From Paenibacillus sp. L3-i20 (GTDB lineage: Bacteria; Bacillota; Bacilli; Paenibacillales; Paenibacillaceae), in assembly GCF_022180385.2 (NCBI RefSeq), contig NZ_BQME02000001.1, forward strand, positions 310,001 to 374,000: DNA of 64,000 nucleotides, in the 5' to 3' direction. Shown in pieces: positions 54,221 through 62,474 of this stretch. Below the pieces are notes generated by a model. It did no database searches. It saw only the letters and a list, made by a program, of their open reading frames with translations, and was not told the DNA's origin. Within the stretch, counting starts at the first letter, position 1. Each line of letters starts with the position of its first letter. Both the position numbers and the translations under genes were made by a program.

Positions 54221-54751
54221 TTATTGATTTAGGTATGTCTCCAATTCTTTGACTGCATCATCAGGCAAAAATGACTTTGCTACATCGTAAAAAATGTCAC
54301 TCTCTTGAACTTCAATCCCATTGACAAATATACTGTTATCTTTGCCCCACATGGAAACACTGAATAACTTACCATTTTTCTTAGTTTCAAACACGTAATA
54401 CAATCGAGCATTCATGCGAGATTCGTGCTCTACTGGTATTAAGACAGTATTGTCTATCTGATTAAGCAGATCAATATGTTCTACCAGACGACTGCCATAA
54501 ATCGTGACCCTATACTCGAACTTTCCATCGGCTAAATCAGCTTCACTCACTGGCTGACGAGTAAGAATAGTAGGGCTTAAATAATAAATTGTTAAGCTAA
54601 GATCATTGAGATTCCCACTTCTGATAAATTCAGAAAATTCAGTTGACGGTTTTACTGAGCCTTTATTGAATAGTAGCAGACTTATAATGATAACGGTTGA
54701 AAGTATTAACAATATAATAAGTCCAACAAGTAAATATTTGCGCAGATTCAT
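54221..54751 (-). CDS. Candidate membrane-anchored immunity protein of cassette C
   Basis: 176 aa. The N-terminus is basic, followed by one membrane helix (residues 7-32, VGLIILLILSTVIIISLLLF) and a soluble domain facing outward (FIRSGNLNDLSLTIYYLSP to LPDDAVKELETYLN). Not recognised. An external domain would suit blocking of a metalloprotease toxin at the cell surface. GAGGTG precedes ATG 54751. Confidence 0.68.
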   Translation of the reverse strand: MNLRKYLLVGLIILLILSTVIIISLLLFNKGSVKPSTEFSEFIRSGNLNDLSLTIYYLSPTILTRQPVSEADLADGKFEYRVTIYGSRLVEHIDLLNQIDNTVLIPVEHESRMNARLYYVFETKKNGKLFSVSMWGKDNSIFVNGIEVQESDIFYDVAKSFLPDDAVKELETYLNQ

Positions 54752-54792
54752 ACACCTCTTCCCTCTAAACATATTTTTATTTTAATTTATCA

Positions 54793-55452
54793 TCAATCTT
54801 TTGAACCAACGGTATAGTCATATTTTTTGCCCCAATTACCTGGCCATGTATACCAATACCACGGACGATTGTTCTTTGTTCCCCAGTCAGTGGAATTACG
54901 CATCGTATAAACTCCAGACACATCATAATAATCTTTGCGTGTAAATTCGCCAAGCTCCGTTGCAATGGGAGTTTCAACTTTCTCCAAGTTGTCCGCCTCT
55001 ATTGCGTCAATCGAAGAAAGCTTCGATAAAGACCCACTTAAATCTTGAGATGCATGCCCCATCTCATGTATCAAACCGAGCGCTGCACTCTGAATGGATT
55101 TTCCATCACCCAAGACAATCCCACTATTGATATCCCAATATAAAATATTCGTATTATAATTATAGCGATCATTATCATCTTTAATAAATTCGATTGTGAT
55201 CGTTTCTTTTGATGCTTCCAGTAGTTCAATTAGTGCTTTTGCAGTTTGTGATTTTTTTAAGTATTCTATCGCTGCCTTATATTCTTCCTTCTGTTTTTCC
55301 TTCGCCTTGCTCGAAAATTCAATTTTATTTCCACTCGGATCGACATACACCAAAGGATTATTATGCACATACGTATAAAGATTCAGCGTCAACGGATTCT
55401 TTATATCCCCCTCATACGTATCCTTATTAATAAAACGCCCTAAACTTGGGTC
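54793..55452 (-). pseudogene. Rhs cassette C, 3' part: metallopeptidase toxin
   Basis: It resumes the Rhs frame after the IS: PSLGRFINKDTYEGD, LYTYVHNNPLVYVDPSGN. The variable domain (about 175 aa) has a zinc-protease HExxH motif in LGLIHEMGHASQD, with a downstream Glu in ATELGEFTRKDYYD as a possible third ligand. It resembles M91/NleD-type Rhs toxins. The frame itself is intact, but the gene is separated from its 5' part by the insertion. Confidence 0.8.
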
Positions 55453-55493
55453 GGAACTGACCCCCGTTTATGAGACAGGGATAAAACACCTAA

Positions 55494-56348
55494 CTAAGCA
55501 ACCAGTTGTCGATACTGAATCGGTGACTGGTTATTTAGTTTCGTTTGAATACGAATACGGTTATAATAGTCTATGTAATCTTTGACTGTCTGCATCACGA
55601 TTGCCGTCGTGGTACACGTTAAACGGTCGAGATAGAATGTTTCGCACTTTAGTGAGGCGTGAAACGATTCAATGGGGGCATTATCGACGGGCGTACCTTT
55701 ACGGGACATGCTCATGGTAATGCCTTTTCCTTTTACAGCCTCCTGGTAGTCGCTAGAGGTATACACAGAACCCTGATCACTGTGTAGGACACATTCCTCT
55801 GGTAGCTCGGGCAACTGATGCAACGTGTCTAGAACAAAGGCAGTGTCTTGCGTGTCGCCTAGTGTATAAGCAACAATCTCTCCGTTAAACAGATCTAGAA
55901 TGCTTGAAAGATACAACATTTTAGGCCCATATGGCAAGTACGTTATATCTGTAACTAACTTTTGCAACGGTCGATCAGACTTAAACTGTCGTTTCAACAG
56001 GTTTTCAGCCACATGTGCTGGCGCTCCGTTCTTCTTCCGTTTTTTAACCTTAACTTTACATTGCCATCCTTCTTGCTGCATAATTCGCTGTACCGCTTTA
56101 TGGTTAATCCTCATTTCTTCACGAAGGAGCGCAGTGATCTTTCGATAACCGCAACGAAATCGATGGTAGTGGCAAAGCTCACGAATTCGCTCCGTTACTT
56201 TTCCTTTGCTGTTACAAGGCTCCTTCTTCCAACGATAATAGGTTGCTCTTGAAATACCGAACAACATACAGATCATCTGGACATCCATGCTTCCCTCAGA
56301 TTGCTTCATACATGCTGCTACGCCTTCTCGAACCACTTCCTTTCCCAT
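55494..56348 (-). CDS. IS3-family transposase OrfB (copy 2)
   Basis: 284 aa, protein identical to that of copy 1; DDE motifs VTDITYLPYG, LHSDQGSVYTS and APIESFHASLK are all present. Probably active together with orfA. Confidence 0.93.
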   Translation of the reverse strand: MGKEVVREGVAACMKQSEGSMDVQMICMLFGISRATYYRWKKEPCNSKGKVTERIRELCHYHRFRCGYRKITALLREEMRINHKAVQRIMQQEGWQCKVKVKKRKKNGAPAHVAENLLKRQFKSDRPLQKLVTDITYLPYGPKMLYLSSILDLFNGEIVAYTLGDTQDTAFVLDTLHQLPELPEECVLHSDQGSVYTSSDYQEAVKGKGITMSMSRKGTPVDNAPIESFHASLKCETFYLDRLTCTTTAIVMQTVKDYIDYYNRIRIQTKLNNQSPIQYRQLVA

Positions 56349-56638
56349 TCCTTGTACTTTTTTAATAGATCAATTTGCTGCTTTAAGAAACGATTTTCAG
56401 CCTCTAGTCTCGCTAATTCTGTGGAAAATTCAGGCCCCTTATTAAAGCTGTATTGTTTCCCTACTGGTTGTTCTAATCGATGGACTTCACCGTTCCGGTA
56501 CCATTTCATCCAAGTCTTTAATTGGGTCTTATTACGAATGAGCAGTTGATCCATCACATCCTTTACAGGTACACCTACTAACCTCATTTCAATAGCTTTC
56601 ATTTTTACCTCTACAGGGTAACTTAATCTTGTTCCCAA
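56318..56638 (-). CDS. IS3-family transposase OrfA (copy 2)
   Basis: 106 aa, identical to copy 1, with the same A-AAA-AAG slippery site before the overlap with orfB. Confidence 0.9.
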   Translation of the reverse strand: MGTRLSYPVEVKMKAIEMRLVGVPVKDVMDQLLIRNKTQLKTWMKWYRNGEVHRLEQPVGKQYSFNKGPEFSTELARLEAENRFLKQQIDLLKKYKEWERKWFEKA

Positions 56639-56732
56639 GCAAAAACACCTCCAAGTTGTACGATTATTTTACAATAGTCGTATCTTCTACTTAAAGGTGT
56701 TTTACTTTGTCTCACATTTCGGGGTCAGTTCC

Positions 56733-58045
56733 GTCATACCAACGGGCCCGCAAATATTGTAACTTCGATGTTGAATCCCACATCTCACCTGAATAAAGAA
56801 ACGGATTGGCAATTGTTCCTGTAGCGGTAAGTGGTTTTCCCCAGAGATCATAGGTGTAGGTATTCAATGCGTTATTCCCACTACTGCCCCGTAATTCAAT
56901 CACATCACCATGACCGTTGTGCAAATAATAAGCTTGACCTGCTGCATCCTGCCTTGCAGCCAACTGATGCCCACGTACATATCTTGCTTTGAATGTAGCA
57001 TTTCCGTTGCTATCCACAGTTCCTTCAGCGATGATGTTTGGTCCGTCGTAATAATATCTCGTCGTAACGCCAGCTTCTGTTCGTTCGTAAAGCAATCCAT
57101 CGCCATTATAACGATAGGTAACTTCTTTCCCATCTACTACTGCTTTTGTAAGTCTATTCTGAGAATCATAGGTGTAGGATTTATCTGAAAACATTGCATT
57201 ATTAATAGGCTGTTCCGTACTGAGTGTAGCCCGATTGTCACGATTATCATACAAATAGCTTTCATTAAATTCACTCGATGTCGCAATTCGGCTTAATGGA
57301 TCGTATGTGTAGGATTTATTGATGGCTACATTCGCTTGGCTGCCTGAAGAATTGATGATATTTCCATTCCCATCATACCCATACTGGAACGAGTGTAGCA
57401 ATGATCCATCATTCTTCTGATGAGACATGTTTTGTAGACGCAAACCTTTATAGTTCATAAGCGTCTTATTACCGTTCTTCAGCGTTATATTCTTCATTAA
57501 GTTATTGGTATAGTACGTATAGGATACTTCTTGATCAGTAGCTGACGCCCCAACACCAGTTAAGCGATTACGATTATCATACGTATAGGTTGTAGCATAA
57601 GAGAAAGGATCTGTCATCGAATCTCGGAGGCCTAAGCTATTATACGTGTAGTTAATGCTTTTTTGATCGGGATAGGTTGTTTTCAATAACTCCCCTGTAG
57701 ATCCCTTATATTCGTATAACGTTGACCCCGTTATATCCGTCATAGACTGTCGTCTTCCCGATAAATCATACGAATAGGTTTTTGTTTCATCTGGTGCTTT
57801 GGCTTGAATTAATCAATTGCGATTATTATACGTATACGAAAAAGTCTGGCCTTTTCGATCAATATGACTAATCATATTACCACTTAAATCATAGGAGTAG
57901 GTATCATTCATTCCCAGTTCATTCGTTTGTCTAATTAAACGCCCAAGCTCGTCATATTGTTTAAGCACTTGGTTGCCATCAGGGAATTGAATGGATTTCA
58001 ACATGCCTGCTAGTGAATACGTATAAGCTACAAAATTCATCCTAA
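56733..58045 (-). pseudogene. Rhs cassette C, 5' part: YD-repeat/RHS core with nonsense codon
   Basis: About 435 codons of YD repeats (YSYDLSGNMISHIDRKGQTF, YTYDNRNRLTGV, YTYDPLSRIATSSEF) and the RHS core to LRARWYD. TGA at 57813-57815 interrupts NNRN-LIQ, probably from CGA. The 5' limit is near 58045, with no start or signal peptide. A tract from about 56900 to 57510 matches cassette E at 63400-64000 base for base as far as I compared. Confidence 0.85.
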
Positions 58046-58162
58046 CGAATCATTGATCCGTTACTTCTTCTGACCTCGTATCTGTATTTCAATAGAGGCC
58101 CACATTCTACATCATTAAATAGATTCTTACTCATCAAATCTTTCATTACTTACTTCAGTATT

Positions 58163-58213
58163 AAATATACCCACAGCCTAATACCTTTTATTTAAGGTGT
58201 TTAGACTATGGGT
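58163..58213 (-). terminator. Terminator-like element after immunity D
   Basis: An ACCTT/AAGGT hairpin inside CCCATAG and a degraded partner; the homologous element after cassette E is perfect. Confidence 0.6.
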
Positions 58214-58251
58214 CCCTATCACCGCTCTGAAATATTGATTAGATTAAATAA

Positions 58252-58554
58252 TTACTTTTTTTTCGTAAACTTGTCAATCCAAGTTAGCCACTTTGGTTTA
58301 AGTGCAATACTTGTCGGTGTACCGTGATAAAATGCATGCCATGGATCATTTTTAAAAAATAATTCATTCCATTGATTAGGTATATCTGTCTCTACAATGT
58401 TACGTTGTTTCTTCTGTCTATCGAAGTACTTTAAACAATTAACACATTTAAACGTCTCTGTACCTTTTGAACCTCCTGCGTAATAATTCAATTCGCTTAA
58501 ACACATGGGACAATAAAGTATATGATGGGTTAGTATTCTCTTGAATAACTTCAT
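58252..58554 (-). CDS. Immunity protein of cassette D (zinc-ribbon type)
   Basis: 100 aa, intact. Cys pairs CPMCLSELNYY and FKCVNCLKYFDR suggest a zinc ribbon; the end is basic (WIDKFTKKK). It shares about four fifths of its residues with immunity protein E. It persists although its toxin gene is broken. Confidence 0.75.
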   Translation of the reverse strand: MKLFKRILTHHILYCPMCLSELNYYAGGSKGTETFKCVNCLKYFDRQKKQRNIVETDIPNQWNELFFKNDPWHAFYHGTPTSIALKPKWLTWIDKFTKKK

Positions 58555-58559
58555 TCAAA

Positions 58560-59330
58560 ACACTCCCTTATTCCAAACCAAAAAGTTTTTTTCTCATCGG
58601 CTTTAGAGGGTTTTGCCCATTTCATCGAGCTTGCATATCCTGAACCAGTAACCGTCCATTCCCCATTATAATACATAAGATTAAATCCTAAATCATTTTT
58701 TGTCAGTCCAAGTCCTTTATGTGTAACATTGTAACCAACATCCTATAAAACTGCTTCTACTGTACCATCGTTACGAATAATTCCAGTAATAGATCTCTTA
58801 ACATCTAATGACTTTTGAGCGATTGCATTTAATCCAGGGATGGTTGTTACTGTTTTTGAATTAGTCAATTTAGCAACTGCTAATGTAACACCGCCCGTTA
58901 TCGCAACGGTTCCATACGTGTAAGTCCCAGTTGTTGCGACCTCAAGAGCAGCGAAGCCAGCAGAAGGATTGGCTAACACTGCACCCGTCAGAACTCCCGC
59001 TGAGAACCATTTAAATGCATCTTCTAATGTCCAATCACTTTTTGCCATATTCCAAACTTGTTCACCGACATCATCAGAGACTGTTTTCATCCAACTATCG
59101 TCCCCTAGTTGCCATCTCAAATATAACATTTTAATTTGATCTGAACGATACGCATCTAGGTTAGATCCAATATCAATATGTTGGTTTCCAGAAGGGTCAA
59201 AATACCTTAACAGATTGTTAATTACATACGTATAAAGATTCAAACTAAGCGGACTCCCTAGTTCCCCCTCATACGTATCCTTATTAATAAAACGCACTAA
59301 CCTTGAGTCATACCAAAGCGGGGAGCGTCG
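58560..59330 (-). pseudogene. Rhs cassette D: decayed duplicate of toxin E
   Basis: From DSRLVRFINKDTYEGELG through the same variable domain as E (DIGSNLDAYRSDQIKMLYL, AGVLTGAVLANPSAGFAAL). TAG at 58743-58745 replaces a CAG of cassette E in VEAVL-DVGYN, and the last 20 codons are frameshifted. The RHS core upstream was cut off by the IS256 relic. Confidence 0.85.
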
Positions 59331-60355
59331 AGAATTATGTGTAAATGAAAATAACCTTTTCTTATAGAAGAAAGAATTAGTCCTTAGTGGTGAACAACTC
59401 TTGTAGTTCTGCACGTGCTTGATCAAAGCCGATATGACAGCGTGTAGCGAAGCGCTGGTTATAGCCTTCTAGCTGGCATACTAAGAACTTTTCCAGTGCT
59501 TCTTCATGTGGAAACTGTTCCATCCGCTTCGTATATTTTTTAATTTGTTTGTTGAATGATTCAATTACATTCGTTGAATAGATACTTCTCCAAATCGATT
59601 TAGGAAAGCTGTAGAACGTGAGGATGTGCGGGTTTTCTCGTAAAGACTTTGTTACTTTAGGATAGGAAGATTTCCATTTATCACAGAAGGAATGTAGCGC
59701 TGCCAAACCGGCTTGCTCATCCTCTGCTCGATAGACCGACTTAAAATCTTCACAAATCGTTGCACGATCAGATACACGTACTTTATGTGCAAACGGTTTC
59801 ACGTCTTACTGCAATGTAGGTAGCGTCGATGTAGACGCACACATAACGCTTTACTAACGGCCGTTTAGTGAAGGCATCTACGTGCTCCACCATCACTTTC
59901 GTCATGTTGGAGACCGTCTGTGGCGTGTAGTGATGACCATACATCTTCTCAATAAGGTCAGCAATTTCCGTCATCGTGACGCCTTTTTGAAACAAGTGAA
60001 TAACAAAGGACTCTAGCGTATCATTGGAACGCTTGTACGGAGCAACGGTCTGCTACCTGAACTCCCCATTACGATCTCGCTGAATAGTGAGCTCTAGGCC
60101 CCCATATTCGGTGTGTAGTTTACGTACGTATCCACCGTTACGTGAATTTCCAGAATTCACGCCAATACGGTCATATTTTTCATAATTTAGAAACGCTGTT
60201 ATTTCCGTTTCTAACAAATGATTCATAGCTAATTCCAGGTGTGAGCGAAAAACTTCTGTGATATCCTGTTTTGTGACTAGAGCTTGGACCAAATCTGATG
60301 TAAAACGATTCATAGGGAAGACCTTTTTGATATTTTCTATTTACACAAACCAGCT
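59331..60355 (-). pseudogene. IS256-family element with internally deleted transposase
   Basis: Ends share TGTGTAAAT-GAAAAT in inverted orientation (near 59336 and 60350). The transposase runs from TSDLVQALVTKQDITEVF, meets TAG at 60053-60055 after RDRNGEF, continues with FQKGVTMTEIADLIEKMYG and YIDATYIAVRRE, then skips about 100 residues (with the DGLKG catalytic region) to VSDRATICEDFKSVYRAE. The end is STNVIESFNKQIKKYTKRM with the final catalytic Glu. Dead. Confidence 0.85.
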
Positions 60356-60470
60356 AATATCATGTCAATACGTTCGCACAAACTTTTTTTCTAAAATATA
60401 GAAAAAGACAATACGAAAGTAACCCCCAATGAAAACTGGAGTTTTGTGTAAAATTATCCTTTTTAACGGA
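60356..60470. other. Spacer with a second IS256-like end
   Basis: No gene. GTTTTGTGTAAAATTAT near 60433-60450 resembles the IS256 terminal repeat and could be left from another copy. Confidence 0.35.
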
Positions 60471-61667
60471 TTAGGAAGAGTGGTAATAAACCGATTTTTT
60501 AAGCATGGCGAAAATCATATGCAATAATTTTTTGGTGCAAGCAATAAGTGCAACCCGGTGAGGCTTTCCTTCAAGCCTCTTCTTGTCATAAAAATTCCGA
60601 ATACGTTCGTTTCTCACTGCTCCTCGAATACCGCAAAGCACAGCCAAATAGAGCGCTCTTCTTAGACGGGAAGACCCTCGTTTTGTTATACGATTTTTAG
60701 TGGCTGTAAACGTACCTGATGAGAATACGCTAGGATCAATACCTGCAAATGCAACAAGTTTTTTGGCATGAGGGAACGAGGAGATGTCCCCAATCTCTGC
60801 AAGAATGGATGACGCAAGCTTATCTCCAATACCAGGAATAGAGCGCAACAAATCAAAACCTTGTATGCTTGTCGCTTTGATTTTGATGGCTTGCTCAAGA
60901 TCAGCAAGATGGTTTTGATACTCCATGAGCAAGCTAATCATAAGAAGCAGTGCTCTAACTTGTGATGGGCTGTATTCCACGATGAGACTGTTCTTAGCAG
61001 CGCAAATGATCGCGTCGGCTTTAAGCGATGCCCAGGAGATCGACCGATTGCAGTGTGTCCGAATGATCGTCTCAATTTCCCCATGATTTGCGGTGAGGAC
61101 GTGTTCCGGTGTAGGATATTTCCTCAATACCTCAAGTGCAGTTTTAGAGAAGAGCTGACCGAATAGGGTGGAGTACAGCGGAAATAGTTGATCCAATATC
61201 GATTGGAAGTTAAGCTGGGCTTGAACATAGGTATGGCTAATCATTTCGTGCTGCCTACATAAGAATCGTAGCTCGTCTTGTTCAAGGGGTCTTGATGGAG
61301 CTGCTTGGAGCTCCTCTTTGTAAAAGAGCTCTGCTAGATGCTTAGCATCCTCGGCATCGGTTTTCACTTTCCTAAGTTTGGATTTACGTGCACGTTGCGG
61401 GATAAGTGGATTGAGTGTAATGACCTCATAGCCCTTCTTTTGCAATACAGCTACAATTCCTAGATGGTAATGCCCAGTGGATTCGAGAACAACAACGGGT
61501 CTCAGACCGACCAACGTTCCAACCTCTTGTAATGTTAGTAACAAGACATTCATTTCTTCATGAGTATGCTGAAAGCAGAAGGGTTTACCGTAAGGTTTGT
61601 TTCTTTCAAGTAAGATGAATCCTTCGCTTTTTCCCTTAGACACATCGATGCCAATAACAGGTCTCAT
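60471..61667 (-). CDS. IS110-family transposase (second element)
   Basis: 398 aa. The DEDD domain starts VIGIDVSKGKSEGFILL, with VVLESTGHYHLG and KTDAEDAKHLAELF. The Transposase_20 domain has LLRSIPGIGDKLASSILAEIGD and LVAFAGIDPSVFSSGT. It differs strongly from the element at 47514. Complete, with ribosome site GGAGGAG. It lies between cassettes D and E. Confidence 0.93.
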   Translation of the reverse strand: MRPVIGIDVSKGKSEGFILLERNKPYGKPFCFQHTHEEMNVLLLTLQEVGTLVGLRPVVVLESTGHYHLGIVAVLQKKGYEVITLNPLIPQRARKSKLRKVKTDAEDAKHLAELFYKEELQAAPSRPLEQDELRFLCRQHEMISHTYVQAQLNFQSILDQLFPLYSTLFGQLFSKTALEVLRKYPTPEHVLTANHGEIETIIRTHCNRSISWASLKADAIICAAKNSLIVEYSPSQVRALLLMISLLMEYQNHLADLEQAIKIKATSIQGFDLLRSIPGIGDKLASSILAEIGDISSFPHAKKLVAFAGIDPSVFSSGTFTATKNRITKRGSSRLRRALYLAVLCGIRGAVRNERIRNFYDKKRLEGKPHRVALIACTKKLLHMIFAMLKKSVYYHSS

Positions 61668-62069
61668 AAGCTCCTCCTACAAATGAAATCGCCGGTCCTA
61701 CTAACCATTGCACGTCCATAGCTTCGCGTGTTATTCGAGATCTAGGTCTCAACCAGCTTAATCATGGTTTGCACAATAGCAGGTGGACAGTTTGTGTAAC
61801 GGGCTTATTGCCCTGATATTTTATCGTCCTCCCCGGCTACAGCTATTGTAATTGAAAATGAGGTCAACCAGATTAAGCTGGCTAACCTCATAATACGAAG
61901 ATATTTTACGCTCTCCCAAAGCGCTCTGAGAAATTGTCCAAATTTACTATCGAATCTAGTTTTCCAGCAATTCCTACCAATAGTGAAGAAGTAGCTACAA
62001 TTCATACTCACGTTCTACATCATTAAATAGATTCTTACTCATCAAATCTTTCATTACTTACTTCAGTAT
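61668..62069. other. Non-coding region: IS110 5' end and a hairpin
   Basis: 61668-61800 is the place for this element's bridge RNA; a GAGACCTAGATCTC palindrome lies at about 61741, but no long stem is obvious. At 61858-61887 GAGGT..CCAG/CTGG..ACCTC forms a hairpin. A 68-codon frame at 61805-62011 reads through that hairpin and was not accepted as a gene. Confidence 0.4.
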
Positions 62070-62120
62070 TAAAAATACCCATAGCCCAATACCTTTTATT
62101 TAAGGTGTTTAGACTATGGG
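62070..62120 (-). terminator. Terminator of cassette E
   Basis: CCCATAG (62078-62084) pairs with CTATGGG (62114-62120), with an inner ACCTT/AAGGT stem; TATTTTTAA follows on the minus strand. Confidence 0.75.
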
Positions 62121-62159
62121 TCCCTACCACTGCTCTGAAATATTGATTAGATTAAATAA

Positions 62160-62462
62160 TTACTTTTTTTTCGTGAACTTGTCAATCCAAGATAGCCACT
62201 TCGGTTTAAATCTAATACTTGTCGGTGTACCATGGTAAAACGCATGCGATGGATCATTCTTAAAAAATAATTCATTCCATTCATTGGGTTTGTCTGTTTC
62301 AACAATGTTGTGCTGTTTCTTCTGTCTATCGAAGTACTTTAAACAAGTAACACATTTAAAGGTCTCCGTACCATCCGTAGCTCCTGCATAGTAATACAAT
62401 TCACATAAACATATGGGACAATAAAGTATGTGATGGGTTAGTATTTTATTGAATAACTTCAT
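62160..62462 (-). CDS. Immunity protein of cassette E (zinc-ribbon type)
   Basis: 100 aa. Cys pairs CPICLCELYYY and FKCVTCLKYFDR, and a basic end. It is 12 nt after the toxin gene and a paralogue of immunity D. Function inferred from position. Confidence 0.75.
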   Translation of the reverse strand: MKLFNKILTHHILYCPICLCELYYYAGATDGTETFKCVTCLKYFDRQKKQHNIVETDKPNEWNELFFKNDPSHAFYHGTPTSIRFKPKWLSWIDKFTKKK

Positions 62463-62474
62463 TTATTACACTCC

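Larger units (their letters stand above)
55453..56732 (-). mobile_element. IS3-family insertion sequence, copy 2 (inverted)
   Basis: 1280 bp, same termini as copy 1, flanked by 3-bp duplications GTC (55450-55452 and 56733-56735). It splits the Rhs core of cassette C inside RARWYD-PSLGRF. Both IS copies keep matching duplications, so no recombination between them has inverted the 10.5 kb in between. Confidence 0.93.

Noticed and set aside
61805..62011. 68-codon minus-strand frame
   Set aside because: It runs through a hairpin, has no clear ribosome site and no family features; kept only as part of the non-coding description.
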